From the NCBI RefSeq assembly GCF_004337705.1, contig NZ_SKBU01000028.1, positions 1-46,013 of the forward strand: 46,013 bases of DNA. The letters run 5' to 3'. Below, in pieces: positions 23,150 to 34,043 of this stretch. This stretch comes from Rubrobacter taiwanensis. Lineage in GTDB: Bacteria; Actinomycetota; Rubrobacteria; Rubrobacterales; Rubrobacteraceae. Numbering within the stretch: position 1 is the first letter of the stretch; each line of letters begins with the position of its first letter. The position numbers and the translations under genes are program-made. The notes under the pieces are model-generated. The model saw nothing but the letters and a program-made list of their open reading frames with translations, was not told the DNA's origin and ran no database searches.

Positions 23150-25576
23150 TTAAGGGTTGTTGTTCGGGGTGTCTTTCGGTTCGGTTTCAAAGGTGGTGGC
23201 GCCGGTTTCGCTGAGATCGGCGCGCACGGCGTCGCCCGGGGAGAAATTTCCGGCGATGAGCTCTCTGCTCAGGGGGGATTCGACCGTGCGCTGGATGGCC
23301 CGCCGGAGGGGGCGGGCCCCGAAGGGTGAGTCGCTGCCTTGGCGGGCGATATGCCGTCTGAGCGCCTCGGAGAAGCTCAGGGTGATCCCCTGTTCGGCGG
23401 CGCGTTTCCGGAGACCGTCGAGCAGGAGGTCTGTGATCTTCAGTAGCTCTTCCTCTCCGAGGGCGTGGAACACGATCACCTCGTCCACCCGGTTTACGAA
23501 CTCGGGGCGGAAGACGCGTCCGAGCTCCTGCATGAGCCGGGCGTGGATCTCTTCGTAGCTCTCGTGCATCTCGCGGGAGCCCGGGATCAGGTGCGCGCCC
23601 ACGTTGGAGGTCATCATGATCACGGCGTTGTCGAAGGAGACCGTGCGGCCCTTGTTGTCCGTCAGACGCCCGTCCTCCAGGATCTGCAGCAGCATGTTGA
23701 AGACATCGGGGTGGGCTTTCTCGACCTCGTCCAGCAACACCACGCTGTAGGGGCGGCGGCGGATGGCCTCGGTGAGCTGTCCGCCCTCCTCGTAGCCGAT
23801 GTAGCCGGGCGGTGAGCCGACCAGGCGGCTCGCGGCGTGCCGCTCCTGGTACTCGGACATGTCGAGCCGGATCATGGCGTCCTCGTCGTCGAAGAGGTAC
23901 TCGGCCAGCGTGCGGGCCAGCTCGGTCTTGCCCACGCCGGTCGGTCCGAGAAAGATGAAGCTGCCGATGGGCCGGTTGGGGTTGGCGAGACCGGCCCGGG
24001 CCCGCCGGACGGCCTCCGCGACGGCTCTCACGGCCGCGTCCTGGCCGATCACGCGCCGGTGCAGCGCCTCCTCCATCGTGAGCAGGCGTTCGACCTCGTC
24101 CTTGAGCATCCGGGTGACCGGGATGCCCGTCCAGGCGCTGACGACCCGGGCTACCTCCTCCCGTCCGACCCGTACATCCTTTATGCCGCTCTCCCGCACC
24201 CAGCGGTCTTTGGCCTTCCGGTAGGCGGCCTGGATGTCGTCGGTCTCCTGTTTCAGCTCCGCGGCGCGTTCGTAGTCCCGGGCCCGAACGGCGGCCTCGC
24301 CCTCGCGGGTCAGTTCCTGCAGGCGCAGCTCCAGCTCCCGGAGCTCATCCGGCATCATGGTAGCCTCGATGCGCACCCGGCTGGCGGCCTCGTCCAGCAG
24401 GTCTATGGCCTTGTCGGGGAGGAACCGGTCGGCGATGTAGCGGTGGGCCATGCCGGTGGCGGCGTGGAGCGCCTCGTCGGAGATCTCGACCCGGTGGTGC
24501 GCCTCGTACTTGTCGCGCAGGCCCTTGAGGATCCCGACCGTCTCCTCTTCGGTGGGCTCCTCTACGAGAACGGGCTGGAAGCGCCGCTCCAGAGCAGCGT
24601 CGCGCTCTATGTACTTGCGGTACTCCTCGATGGTGGTCGCCCCGATCACGTCCATCTCCCCGCGGGCCAGCGCGGGCTTCAGGATGTCCCCGGCGTCCAG
24701 CGCCCCCTCTCCGGCCCCCGCCCCGACGATGTCGTGCACTTCGTCGATGAACAGGATGACCTTGCCGCCGGAACCCCGGACCTCGTCTATGACGCCCTTA
24801 AGGCGCTCCTCGAACTCGCCCCGGAACTTGGTACCCGCCACGAGCGATCCCAAGTCCAGCCCGATGATGCGCCGGTCCCGCAGCACCTCCGGGACGTAGC
24901 CGCGGACCATCTTCTGGGCCAGCCCCTCCACGATGGCGGTCTTCCCCACCCCGGGCTCCCCTATTATCACGGGGTTGTTCTTGGTGCGGCGGGAGAGGAT
25001 CTGGATGACGCGCTTTATTTCCTCGTCCCGGCCCACTACCGGGTCCAGCTTGCCGTCGCGGGCCAGCCGGGTGATGTCCCGGCCGTGCCGGAGGAGCAGG
25101 CCGTCTTGCGCCTCCTCCGGGTAGCCTCCGCTCTCGCGCACACGCCCCAAGGCCTCGCGGGCGTTCTCCTCCTCAAGCCCGACCTCGCGCAGCACCATCG
25201 CAGCCGTCCCCTCGTCCTCACGCAACAGACCGAGCAGGAGGTGCTCCGTGCCCACGTAGTCGTCGCCCAGGCCCTCAGCCTCCCGGACCGCGAGCTCCAG
25301 CGCGCTCTTGGCACGGGGGGTGAGGAAGATCTGCTCCACCGACGTGCGCGGCCGCAGCATCTCGTTGCGCCGGATGGCGTCGTTGGTCCCGGTCTGGGCG
25401 CTGCCGAGGTCCAGCCCGAGCTCGCCGAAGACCCGGTGCACCACGCCGCCCTGCCGGGCCAGCAGCCCCAGTAGCAGGTGCTCGGTGCCGAGCTGGTTGG
25501 AGACACCCTTGCGGACGACGGCCTGGGCTACGTCTATAGCCTCCCGCGCGTCCTGGGTGAACCTGTTCAGGTCCAC
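23150..25576 (-). CDS. ClpC-type AAA+ unfoldase lacking the ClpP-docking loop
   Basis: The 808-residue Hsp100 has a double Clp N-domain (about 1-145). The first AAA domain has Walker A GEPGVGKT and Walker [10 protein letters not shown] short UVR-type middle segment ([22 protein letters not shown], in two parts, near 415-440) and a second AAA domain with [11 protein letters not shown] and arginine fingers follow. The short middle domain is ClpC-like, not the long ClpB coil. However, between TSNVGAH and FRPEFVNR, where ClpC carries a VGF/IGF tripeptide for ClpP binding, there is only [14 protein letters not shown] with no GF. It is the last gene of the dnaK operon, so HspR control and a disaggregase role with DnaK are likely. 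Start GTG 25576. Confidence 0.88.
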   Translation of the reverse strand: MDLNRFTQDAREAIDVAQAVVRKGVSNQLGTEHLLLGLLARQGGVVHRVFGELGLDLGSAQTGTNDAIRRNEMLRPRTSVEQIFLTPRAKSALELAVREAEGLGDDYVGTEHLLLGLLREDEGTAAMVLREVGLEEENAREALGRVRESGGYPEEAQDGLLLRHGRDITRLARDGKLDPVVGRDEEIKRVIQILSRRTKNNPVIIGEPGVGKTAIVEGLAQKMVRGYVPEVLRDRRIIGLDLGSLVAGTKFRGEFEERLKGVIDEVRGSGGKVILFIDEVHDIVGAGAGEGALDAGDILKPALARGEMDVIGATTIEEYRKYIERDAALERRFQPVLVEEPTEEETVGILKGLRDKYEAHHRVEISDEALHAATGMAHRYIADRFLPDKAIDLLDEAASRVRIEATMMPDELRELELRLQELTREGEAAVRARDYERAAELKQETDDIQAAYRKAKDRWVRESGIKDVRVGREEVARVVSAWTGIPVTRMLKDEVERLLTMEEALHRRVIGQDAAVRAVAEAVRRARAGLANPNRPIGSFIFLGPTGVGKTELARTLAEYLFDDEDAMIRLDMSEYQERHAASRLVGSPPGYIGYEEGGQLTEAIRRRPYSVVLLDEVEKAHPDVFNMLLQILEDGRLTDNKGRTVSFDNAVIMMTSNVGAHLIPGSREMHESYEEIHARLMQELGRVFRPEFVNRVDEVIVFHALGEEELLKITDLLLDGLRKRAAEQGITLSFSEALRRHIARQGSDSPFGARPLRRAIQRTVESPLSRELIAGNFSPGDAVRADLSETGATTFETEPKDTPNNNP

Positions 25577-25583
25577 GGCGCCG

Positions 25584-26069
25584 CTACTTCCGATTCGCCA
25601 GGCCAGCGAAGAGGGCCGCGAGGAGGGCGGGGATCGCGATCATGGCCGGGAAGTCCCCGATGAGCAGCGGCGGCAGCAGGAAGGGCAGGAAGGCTATGAG
25701 AACGGCCGCGACGGAGACCGCAACGGAGATCGGGCCCCCATTGCGCCCCCCGGCCCGGTAGACGAGCGTCCCGCCGCCGTATCCGGCCGCCGCCGAGAGG
25801 ATGAAGCTGAACCACCCAATCTGGAAGATCATGTACACAACCGGGATGCCGGCCACCGCCACCAGCACTCCGGCGAGCAGCGCCTTGGCGATCTGGTGCG
25901 GCCGCATAACACCGGCCCGCGCCCCCCGCGGCATCTTGGCGCACTCGGGACACTTTATCCCCACGGACGCCTGCACCATGCAATCCGTGCAGATCGGACG
26001 GTCGCACGCAGAGCAGGTGATGCGGGTCTCCTCCCCCGGATGCCGGTAACATCTCTGAGCCGCCGCCAC
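25584..26069 (-). CDS. B-box-type zinc-binding membrane protein
   Basis: The 161-residue protein starts with a cysteine/histidine zinc module, [20 protein letters not shown] then CTDC and CPECA (about residues 7-43). This is similar to the B-box-like zinc fingers found before rhomboid or membrane domains in actinobacteria. Four hydrophobic helices follow (about 60-155). Function is unknown. It lies between hspR and the clpC-like gene, four and seven bases from its neighbours, so it is part of the heat-shock operon, possibly in membrane protein quality control. Start GTG 26069. Confidence 0.82.
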   Translation of the reverse strand: MAAAQRCYRHPGEETRITCSACDRPICTDCMVQASVGIKCPECAKMPRGARAGVMRPHQIAKALLAGVLVAVAGIPVVYMIFQIGWFSFILSAAAGYGGGTLVYRAGGRNGGPISVAVSVAAVLIAFLPFLLPPLLIGDFPAMIAIPALLAALFAGLANRK

Positions 26070-26072
26070 GCC

Positions 26073-26471
26073 CTATACGCTCCGCCGGACGAGCTCGCTC
26101 TTGGGCATGAGCACCAGCTCGCGCCTGTAGCTGCGGTGTACTTCCCGGATCTTCCGGGCATGCGCCCGCTCCTGCTCCTCAAGCCTCCTGCGCAGCCGCC
26201 GATTCTCGGCCTCCAGCTGCCCGATACGCTCCTCAAGCGCCAGCACCTTCTCCACCCCGGCCAGATTCATCCCCATCTCCTGGGTGAGCTTCTGAATGTA
26301 CCGGCAAGCCTCAACGTCCGTCTGAGAATACAGCCGGGTGTTCTTGATGCTCCGGCGCGGACGTATAAGCCCCTTGCGCTCGTACATCCGCAGCGTCTGC
26401 GGATGTACCCCGGCCAGCTCCGCAGCGACCCCGATCATGTATACCGGCCTGTTCCTTATGTCATCGGCCAT
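26073..26471 (-). CDS. hspR: Heat-shock repressor HspR (MerR family)
   Basis: HspR (132 aa) represses the dnaK operon by binding HAIR sites, with DnaK as co-repressor in Streptomyces. The MerR-type winged helix is clear: [20 protein letters not shown], the wing [19 protein letters not shown] and the [15 protein letters not shown] block. A leucine-rich coiled coil (about 80-115) follows for dimerisation. Its gene follows dnaJ by 18 bases in the operon it is expected to control, and a HAIR element is present at the dnaK promoter. Confidence 0.95.
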   Translation of the reverse strand: MADDIRNRPVYMIGVAAELAGVHPQTLRMYERKGLIRPRRSIKNTRLYSQTDVEACRYIQKLTQEMGMNLAGVEKVLALEERIGQLEAENRRLRRRLEEQERAHARKIREVHRSYRRELVLMPKSELVRRSV

Positions 26472-26489
26472 CTCACCGGATCCCTCACT

Positions 26490-27608
<1,119 letters not shown>

Positions 27609-28157
27609 CTAAACCTGCTTGGCAACTATAACCTTCGCCGGGCGCACGGGCTTGCCGTGCAGCAGGTATCCCTTCTGCACCGTCTGGAGGACGGTATCCT
27701 CTTCGTGTTCCTCCGAGGGCTGTCCCATCACTGCCTCGTGCACGCTAGGATCGAAGTGCTGGCCGTCGGAGGCCACCGGGGTCAGGCCTTCGTTGCGCAG
27801 GATTTCGAGGAGCTGATCCCGGATGGCGCGCACGCCCTCGTGGATATCTCCCTTGGACTCCAGAGCTCGCTCCAGGTTGTCCAGCACGGGGAGCAGTTCC
27901 CGGATGAGGTTCTCGGAGGCCAGCTGCACGATGCGGGAGCGTTCGCGCTCCATACGCTTGCGGGAGTTGTCCAGCTCGGCCTTGAGCCTCTGCATGTGCT
28001 CCAGATAGCTGTCCCGCTCCCGGCGCACGGCCTCCAGCTCCTCCCGGAGCGCGGTGAGTTCCTCTTGTGCTCCCGCCTGCTCCTGCGGCTCCTCCGCGGC
28101 GGGTTCTCCGGGCTCCTGCAGCTCCTCTTCCCGTCTGTTGTGCTCTTCCTCTCTCAA
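27609..28157 (-). CDS. grpE: Nucleotide exchange factor GrpE
   Basis: GrpE (182 aa) releases ADP from DnaK. An acidic, disordered N terminus and a long coiled coil (about 35-85) lead into the conserved [31 protein letters not shown], and the C-terminal beta domain with [11 protein letters not shown] and the end block [19 protein letters not shown]. The start is TTG 28157 with an AGGAGG site 11 bases upstream. A perfect 16-bp hairpin separates it from dnaK. Confidence 0.95.
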   Translation of the reverse strand: MREEEHNRREEELQEPGEPAAEEPQEQAGAQEELTALREELEAVRRERDSYLEHMQRLKAELDNSRKRMERERSRIVQLASENLIRELLPVLDNLERALESKGDIHEGVRAIRDQLLEILRNEGLTPVASDGQHFDPSVHEAVMGQPSEEHEEDTVLQTVQKGYLLHGKPVRPAKVIVAKQV

Positions 28158-28180
28158 GACTCGGTCGCCCTCCTGTTCCG

Positions 28181-28215
28181 CCCGCTGGCGGAGGGGCTGC
28201 CCCTCCGCCAGCGGG
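28181..28215 (-). other. Perfect 16-bp hairpin in the dnaK-grpE gap
   Basis: CCCGCTGGCGGAGGGG (28181-28196) pairs without mismatch with CCCCTCCGCCAGCGGG (28200-28215) around a 3-base loop. It sits between dnaK and grpE. No T-run follows on the transcribed strand, so partial termination or an RNA-end block that keeps the dnaK part more abundant than grpE-dnaJ is likelier than full termination. Confidence 0.75.
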
Positions 28216-28230
28216 CCGATCCCTCATCCT

Positions 28231-30147
28231 CTACCGCTCGTCGCGCCGGTTCTCGTCTTCCTCCTCGTCGATGATCTCGGCGTCCTCGACGACGTCCTCC
28301 TCACCGCTCTCCGGAGAGCCCTGCCGGGCCTGAGACTGCTGTTCCTGGGCCTGCTGGTAGAGAACCTGAGAGAGCTTGTGGGAGGCGTTGACGAGGGCCT
28401 CCTGCTTGCGCTTGATCTCTTCTATGTCGTCGCCTTCAAGGGCCTCCTTGGCCTCCTTGATAGCGTTCTCGATCTCCTCCCGGGTGGCGGAGTCGATCTT
28501 GCCGTCGACGTCCTTGAGCGACCGCTCGATCGAGTAGACCAGGTTGTCCGCGTTGTTGCGCACCTCGGCCTCCTCGCGGCGGCGGCGGTCCTCCTCGGCG
28601 TGCGCTTCGGCATCCCGTACCATCTGCTCGATCTCCTGATCGGAGAGACCACTCGAAGCCGTGATCGTGATCTTCTGCTCCTTGCCGGTCCCCAGATCCT
28701 TGGCCGAAACGTTGACTATGCCGTTCGCGTCGATGTCGAATGTGACCTCGATCTGAGGTACACCCCTCGGCGCAGGCGGAATGCCGACGAGCTGGAAGTT
28801 GCCGATCAGCTTGTTGTACGCAGCTATCTCACGCTCGCCCTGGTAGACCTTGATCTCGACCGACTGCTGGTTGTCCTCGGCGGTCGTGAATATCTCGCTC
28901 TTGCGCGTAGGTATAGTGGTGTTGCGCTCGATGAGCTTGGTGAACACGCCGCCTTTGGTCTCGATGCCCAGAGAGAGCGGGGTCACATCGAGCAGCAGCA
29001 CGTCCTTGACCTCGCCGGCGAGCACCCCGGCCTGGATCGCAGCCCCGATCGCCACGACCTCATCCGGGTTGATGCCCTTGTGCGGCTCCTTGCCCGTCAG
29101 CTCCTTGACCTTCTCCTGCACGGCCGGGATGCGGGTCGAACCGCCGACCAGGATCACCTGGTCTATGCTCCCCGGCTGCAGACCAGCGTCCTGCATCGCC
29201 TGACGTACCGGGCCGGCAGTGGCCTCCACAAGATCCGCCGTCAGCTTGTTGAACTGAGCCCGGGTGAGCGTAAGGTCCAGGTGCTTCGGCCCCTCCTGGT
29301 CCGCCGTGATGAACGGCAGATTGATGTTCGTGCTGGTGGTGGAGGAGAGCTCGCGCTTGGCCTTCTCAGCAGCCTCCACGAGCCGCTGCATGGCCATCTT
29401 GTCCTTCGAGAGGTCTATCCCCTCGGCCTTCCTGAACTCCTGCACCATCCAGTCGACGACCTTGGCGTCAAAGTCATCTCCCCCCAGATGGTTGTTGCCG
29501 CTGGTGGCCTTGACCTCGAACACGCCGTCGCCCAGCTCCAGAATCGAAACGTCGAACGTGCCGCCCCCCAGGTCGAAGACCAGGATCGTCTGGTCCTGCT
29601 CCTTGTCCAGACCGTACGCCAACGACGCCGCCGTGGGCTCGTTGATGATCCGCTTCACGTTCAACCCCGCGATCTTCCCGGCGTCCTTGGTCGCCTGCCG
29701 CTGGGCGTCCTCGAAGTACGCCGGAACCGTTATCACGGCGTCGGTAACCTCCTCGCCCAGATACTCCTCGGCGTCCCGCTTCAACTTCTGCAGGATCATC
29801 GCCGAGATCTCCGGCGGCGAGTAGTCCTTGCCCGCAACGCGGACCCGCACGTCGCCACCAGGACCGGGAACGACCTCGTAGCCCACCCGCTCGGCCTCGC
29901 CCTTGACGTCCTCGTAGCGGCGACCCATGAAGCGCTTGATCGAGTAGATCGTCCGCTCCGGATTCGTCACCGCCTGCCGCCGGGCAAGCTGCCCAACCAG
30001 CCGCTCCCCACTCTTCTTGTCGAAAGCTACCACCGAAGGCGTCGTGCGCTCGCCCTCGGAATTCGTGATGACTACCGGATCACCACCCTCCAGCACCGCA
30101 ACGCAACTGTTCGTCGTCCCCAAGTCTATCCCTATGCTCTTTCCCAC
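28231..30147 (-). CDS. dnaK: Chaperone DnaK (Hsp70)
   Basis: DnaK (638 aa) is the ATP-driven Hsp70. Seen are the N-terminal phosphate loop [18 protein letters not shown], the conserved [25 protein letters not shown] and [11 protein letters not shown] of the ATPase domain (about 1-375). The linker [16 protein letters not shown] and the helical lid then follow. The C-terminal end is acidic (EDENRRDER). GTG 30147 is the start, eight bases after a GGAGGG site; the frame upstream is not homologous. First gene of the operon with grpE, dnaJ, hspR, a zinc membrane protein and the clpC-like gene. Confidence 0.98.
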   Translation of the reverse strand: MGKSIGIDLGTTNSCVAVLEGGDPVVITNSEGERTTPSVVAFDKKSGERLVGQLARRQAVTNPERTIYSIKRFMGRRYEDVKGEAERVGYEVVPGPGGDVRVRVAGKDYSPPEISAMILQKLKRDAEEYLGEEVTDAVITVPAYFEDAQRQATKDAGKIAGLNVKRIINEPTAASLAYGLDKEQDQTILVFDLGGGTFDVSILELGDGVFEVKATSGNNHLGGDDFDAKVVDWMVQEFRKAEGIDLSKDKMAMQRLVEAAEKAKRELSSTTSTNINLPFITADQEGPKHLDLTLTRAQFNKLTADLVEATAGPVRQAMQDAGLQPGSIDQVILVGGSTRIPAVQEKVKELTGKEPHKGINPDEVVAIGAAIQAGVLAGEVKDVLLLDVTPLSLGIETKGGVFTKLIERNTTIPTRKSEIFTTAEDNQQSVEIKVYQGEREIAAYNKLIGNFQLVGIPPAPRGVPQIEVTFDIDANGIVNVSAKDLGTGKEQKITITASSGLSDQEIEQMVRDAEAHAEEDRRRREEAEVRNNADNLVYSIERSLKDVDGKIDSATREEIENAIKEAKEALEGDDIEEIKRKQEALVNASHKLSQVLYQQAQEQQSQARQGSPESGEEDVVEDAEIIDEEEDENRRDER

Positions 30148-30198
30148 TTCTCTAACCCTCCACTCGAAGAGAGATCTCGCCAACCTTAAGCGTTCAAA

Positions 30199-30227
30199 AG
30201 TATAAAATTTGAGTCTCAAGCAGTCAA
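30199..30227 (-). promoter_or_regulatory. dnaK operon promoter
   Basis: On the minus strand TTGACT (30227-30222), exactly 17 bases, then TATACT (30204-30199) form a near-consensus vegetative promoter. Transcription would start near 30192, about 45 bases before the dnaK GTG. Confidence 0.8.
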
Positions 30228-30228
30228 G
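30208..30228. promoter_or_regulatory. HAIR element (HspR operator)
   Basis: Read leftward: CTTGACT-GCTTGAG-ACTCAAA, matching the HspR consensus CTTGAGT-N7-ACTCAAG with one change in each arm. It covers the -35 and most of the spacer of the dnaK promoter, so bound HspR would block RNA polymerase, as established in Streptomyces. Confidence 0.85.
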
Positions 30229-30249
30229 GTTGTGCTCCGGTGCAGAGTA

Positions 30250-30255
30250 TATAAT
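30250..30255 (+). promoter_or_regulatory. -10 box of the response-regulator gene
   Basis: A perfect TATAAT lies 37 bases upstream of the TTG start. The expected -35 position (around 30227-30233) is poor and touches the edge of the HAIR site, so HspR could influence this divergent promoter. Confidence 0.55.
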
Positions 30256-30292
30256 AGTTTTGGGCTGGAACTGGCGTTTAGACGGGGAATCC

Positions 30293-30982
30293 TTGGAAGA
30301 GACGATTCTGTTAGTGGACGACGACGCGGCCCTCCTGGAGGTGGTCTCCATCATGCTCTCGCAGGAGGGTTACCGGGTAGTGACGGCCGAGGACGGCGCC
30401 GGGGCGCTGGAGGCCGTTGAGCGGGAGCGGCCGGATCTGGTGATTCTGGACATCATGATGCCCCGGATGAGCGGTTTTGAGGTCTGTCGCAGGATTCGGG
30501 CCGAGAGTGACATCCCGATAGTCATGCTCACCGCCAAGAGTCAGTCGGTGGACAAGGTTGTGGGGCTGGAGCTGGGTGCGGACGACTACATAACCAAGCC
30601 GTTCGACACCAAGGAGCTTCTAGCGCGGATTCGGGCCATTCTGCGGCGGCTGAACCGTCAGGGTGAGGTCCGGGGCGGTACGCTGACGCTCGGTCCGCTT
30701 TCGGTCGACGTGCCCGGCTACACGGCGACCAAGAACGGTGAGCCGCTGGATCTCACGCCGACGGAGTTCAAGATCCTTTCGCTGCTTCTGCGGCGTCCGG
30801 GGCAGGTGTTCTCGCGGGAGCAGATCTCTGAGGCCGTCTCGGGGCACGCGCAGTATCTGGCCAGCCGCTCGATAGATGTGCACATCCTGCGGCTCCGGGG
30901 CAAGGTCGAGGACGACCCATCGAACCCGGTCTTCATTCAGACGGTTCCGGGGGTAGGATACCGAGCCGCGCGTTCGGTCTAG
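30293..30982 (+). CDS. OmpR/PhoB-family response regulator
   Basis: The 229-residue regulator has a receiver domain (1-115) with acidic pocket VDDD, phospho-acceptor D53 in [12 protein letters not shown], the conserved MLTAKS and the lysine in YITKPFD. It also has a winged-helix DNA-binding domain (about 130-226) with [20 protein letters not shown] and [11 protein letters not shown] 30293 is chosen because homology starts there and a GGGGAA lies just upstream; earlier codons run through the promoter. Its kinase follows 15 bases later. The two are divergent from the dnaK operon, sharing a 145-base control region. Confidence 0.93.
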   Translation: MEETILLVDDDAALLEVVSIMLSQEGYRVVTAEDGAGALEAVERERPDLVILDIMMPRMSGFEVCRRIRAESDIPIVMLTAKSQSVDKVVGLELGADDYITKPFDTKELLARIRAILRRLNRQGEVRGGTLTLGPLSVDVPGYTATKNGEPLDLTPTEFKILSLLLRRPGQVFSREQISEAVSGHAQYLASRSIDVHILRLRGKVEDDPSNPVFIQTVPGVGYRAARSV

Positions 30983-30997
30983 CGGGGGGAAGGCGCT

Positions 30998-32863
30998 TTG
31001 GGCGGGCTCTTCAGGAAGGGCGGCTGGCTCTTACCCCTTTCGTTCAGGGCGCGTGTATTCGTGGCTCTGGTGGGGATCTCGGCGACGACATCCCTCGTAA
31101 TCGGGCTGGTGCTCTACTACTTCACCGAGAACCGGCTGGTGCAGGAGGAGCAGCGGTCACTGATCCAGCGTTCGCAGCTCGCCAACGCCAGTGCCGGGGA
31201 GTTTCTGGAGGGCACCCGCAACCCGGAGAGCGACATCTATCCCCCTCCCCCGACGTATGCCGGCGAGCTGGTGCAGGCGATAGCCGGCCCGACCGGGCTC
31301 GGGGTGCTGTATGTGGCTCCTGACGGCACGCCGCTCGCCGCCCGGCAGGGGTCTGAGAGTCCGGATCCGGAGCGGCTCTACGGGGAGCTGGGCTTGAGCG
31401 AGGAGATGATAGAGCGGGCCGAGCGGTCGTCCCAGGGGGAGGGCCGGATCTACCCCCGGGATGGATGGCCGCGCTACATAACGGTGTGGCCGCTGCAGGG
31501 TTCAGACGGGGTGGTCCGCGGCACGATAGCCTACTACGCGCCGCAGGAAGATCTCGACCGGACGCTGGGCTTTCTGCGGTTCGGGATACTGGGGGCCATC
31601 GGGACCAGCATCCTGCTGGCCGGGCTGGCGAGCTTCCTGCTGACGCGCCAGATCACACACCCGCTCTCGGTCACCCGGGACGCTGCGATCCGGGTCGCAT
31701 CGGGAGACTACAGCGTGGTTCCGGTCAACCGCCAGGATGAGCTCGGCGAGGTGGCTGCCGCATTCAACTACATGGCGCAAGAGATAGAGCGCAACGTGCG
31801 CGAGATCCAGGAGCAGAAGACCCGGCTGGAATCCGTGCTGGAGGCTTCGCCGGAGGCCGTGGTCGCCATAGATCCCGGCGAGCGGGTGACCATGGCGAAC
31901 CCCGCTGCGGCCCGGATGCTGAACATAACGCCGGAGCGTCTCGGCCGGCCCTTCGGCGAGAGCGAGGTCCCCGAGGGCGTGATGGAGTGCTTGCGCACCG
32001 CGTTGAAGTCCGGGGCGGCGGTCCGGGAGGTGGAGAGTGGCGGCCGCATCTACTGGGCCTACGCCGCCCGGATGGCCCGTCCGGAGGAGGACGGGCGCGA
32101 TCCCGGCGTCATACTGGCGGTGCGGGATATAACCGAATACCGCTCGCTGGAGCGGGCCAAGACCGCCTTCGTCTCGGATCTCTCACACGAGATCCGCACC
32201 CCCCTCACCACCATTCAGAGCGCCATGGGCATCGTGCAGAGCGCCGGGGAGCGGCTCGAGCCAGCGGAGCGGCGGGCCCTGCAGCTCGCCGAGCAGGAGC
32301 TCCGGCGCATCCGGAGCATGGTCGAGGAGCTGCTGACGCTGGCTCAGATGGACTCTCAGCAGTACTCGCTGGAGATCGGGCCGACGAATCTGGAGGACGT
32401 CATCCGGGAGGCCGTCGAGAGCATCGGGGCCAAGGCGGAGCGCTTCGGCATCACCGTGGAGACGGACTTCGGCGCGGGTGAACACACCTGTCCCGGAGAC
32501 GCCCGGAAGCTCTATCAGGTCTTTCTGAATCTGCTGGACAACGCCGTGAAGTACTCGGACCCCGGGGCTCACGTGAGGGTCTCGGTGGAGGAAGGCGAGA
32601 ACGAGCTCTCCGTCAGGGTGTCTGATACCGGGCTCGGAATCCCGGAGGACGACCTGCCGCAGCTCTTCGAGCGCTTCTACCGGGTGGACAAGGCCCGCTC
32701 GCGGGCCAGCGGCGGCAGCGGGCTGGGGCTCTCGATCGTCAAAGAGATCGTGGAGCTGCACGGCGGCCGGGTGGGGGTGGAGAGCGAGCTAGGCGCGGGC
32801 TCCACCTTCACGGTTACGCTGCCCAGGTTCCCGGCGACCCGACCGGCGGATTATGCTCGTTAG
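30998..32863 (+). CDS. Membrane sensor histidine kinase (HAMP-PAS-HisKA-HATPase)
   Basis: The 621-residue kinase has a first membrane helix (about 23-44), an extracytoplasmic sensing part to about 185, and a second helix (about 193-212). HAMP, a PAS domain (about 275-375), then the dimerisation domain with phospho-acceptor H397 in VSDLSHEIRTPLTT follow. The ATPase domain has the N box LLDNAVKYSD, G1 VSDTGLGIP and G2 GGSGLGLSIVKEI. The layout is PhoR/ResE/WalK-like. The signal is unknown. TTG 30998 follows a GGGGGGAAGG site. It overlaps the lipoprotein gene by 11 bases, so that protein may help in sensing. Confidence 0.93.
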   Translation: MGGLFRKGGWLLPLSFRARVFVALVGISATTSLVIGLVLYYFTENRLVQEEQRSLIQRSQLANASAGEFLEGTRNPESDIYPPPPTYAGELVQAIAGPTGLGVLYVAPDGTPLAARQGSESPDPERLYGELGLSEEMIERAERSSQGEGRIYPRDGWPRYITVWPLQGSDGVVRGTIAYYAPQEDLDRTLGFLRFGILGAIGTSILLAGLASFLLTRQITHPLSVTRDAAIRVASGDYSVVPVNRQDELGEVAAAFNYMAQEIERNVREIQEQKTRLESVLEASPEAVVAIDPGERVTMANPAAARMLNITPERLGRPFGESEVPEGVMECLRTALKSGAAVREVESGGRIYWAYAARMARPEEDGRDPGVILAVRDITEYRSLERAKTAFVSDLSHEIRTPLTTIQSAMGIVQSAGERLEPAERRALQLAEQELRRIRSMVEELLTLAQMDSQQYSLEIGPTNLEDVIREAVESIGAKAERFGITVETDFGAGEHTCPGDARKLYQVFLNLLDNAVKYSDPGAHVRVSVEEGENELSVRVSDTGLGIPEDDLPQLFERFYRVDKARSRASGGSGLGLSIVKEIVELHGGRVGVESELGAGSTFTVTLPRFPATRPADYAR

Positions 32864-34043
32864 GATGCTCGTCATTCTGGGGATTGCGGTGCTCCTCGCG
32901 GGATGCGCGGTCTCTTCCCGGGAAGAGGCGGCCGTGATCCCGCCGGCTCCGTCCGAGGGGCGGGGGGCGGATCTGGGGCTCGGGCCCGGGGTGCGGCCGT
33001 TGAGTGCGGGCCCCGGCAACAAGAGCTCTCCGAGCTGGAGCCCGGACGGAGAGCGCATCGCCTACGTGCTGGACGGCTACGTGGTAGATAAACCGCTCTT
33101 CACCCAGGACTACCGGCGACGCACGGCCCGGGACCTGGGAGCCGAGGAGGTGCACTGGACGTCGGGGCATACGCTGACCATCCTGGCTCCCGACCAGACA
33201 GCCGACACGCCCTTGAGCGAGCCGCTGGCGGAGGTGCCGGAGATAAAGACCCGCTCCGTGTACCAAACCTCCTCCGAGGGCGAGATAGAGATAGACCGCA
33301 TCACCGACCGCGTGCTGGCCATGACCCCGCTGCCGCCCGGAGGCTACACGCTGGCGAGCGTGATCGACGCCGCGCTGGAGAACCGGCTCGCCATCATCTC
33401 CAGCGGGGAGGAGCTGGGGCGCCTCCCGCTGACCGGGATCGAGGGCCGGGTCACGGCTCTGAGTGCCTCTCCCGACGGCCGGCAGGTAATCCTCGCGGCG
33501 CAGGACGTTCCGGGCAACGGCCCGGTCAGGCTCTACCTTCTGGACTTCCCGGCCGGCACCCCGCGCTTGCTGACGCAGCTGCCGCCCGAGCTGCGGCTGC
33601 TGGGTGACCCGCAGTGGACCACGCACGGCATCTACTACATAGCCGGCGAGGAGCGGGACTCCGACGCCGCCGCGTACTCGCTCTACCGGCTGCCGCCGAA
33701 CTCCCCCGCTCCGGAGAGCGTCGCAGCCGTGGGCCGGGACTTCGTCCCCGCGAGCGTGAAGGCCGCGCCAGACGGAGAACGGCTCGCGATCGTGGGCCGG
33801 CGCAACCCTGCCTCTCCCACCAACCTGTACGTGCTGAATCCCGGCTCTGGGAGGATAGAGGCCGTCACCAGCAACGAGAACATGGATATCAAGATCTCCC
33901 CCACGGATCTCGCCTGGTCGCCGGACGGCCGGCACATCGCCATCGTCGCCCGGTCCGCCTCCACCGCTCCGGCGGTCTACGACACCCAGGCCTCCTCACT
34001 CATCCGGGACTTCTACAACATCTACCGGGTGCCGGCGCCGTGA
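32853..34043 (+). CDS. Lipoprotein with WD40-like (PD40/TolB-type) beta-propeller repeats
   Basis: The 396-residue protein begins with a lipoprotein signal ending in the lipobox LLAGC (Cys about residue 18), so it is anchored outside the membrane. The rest contains propeller-type repeats such as SSPSWSPDGERIAYVL, TALSASPDGRQVILAA and TDLAWSPDGRHIAIVA, as in TolB and the LpqB C-terminal domain. In actinobacteria LpqB is encoded beside the MtrAB two-component system; the position after a PhoB/PhoR-like pair here is similar and suggests a LpqB-like accessory role, though the protein lacks an obvious GerMN domain. ATG 32853 or ATG 32865 could be used. Confidence 0.82.
   Translation: MLVRMLVILGIAVLLAGCAVSSREEAAVIPPAPSEGRGADLGLGPGVRPLSAGPGNKSSPSWSPDGERIAYVLDGYVVDKPLFTQDYRRRTARDLGAEEVHWTSGHTLTILAPDQTADTPLSEPLAEVPEIKTRSVYQTSSEGEIEIDRITDRVLAMTPLPPGGYTLASVIDAALENRLAIISSGEELGRLPLTGIEGRVTALSASPDGRQVILAAQDVPGNGPVRLYLLDFPAGTPRLLTQLPPELRLLGDPQWTTHGIYYIAGEERDSDAAAYSLYRLPPNSPAPESVAAVGRDFVPASVKAAPDGERLAIVGRRNPASPTNLYVLNPGSGRIEAVTSNENMDIKISPTDLAWSPDGRHIAIVARSASTAPAVYDTQASSLIRDFYNIYRVPAP

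Noticed and set aside
23837-25474. 545-codon plus-strand frame opposite the clpC-like gene
   Set aside because: Antisense shadow; the minus-strand protein is unmistakable.
28054-30189. 711-codon plus-strand frame opposite dnaK
   Set aside because: Long antisense frames over dnaK are a known artefact in GC-rich genomes; Leu/Val/Asp/Arg-rich with no family features.
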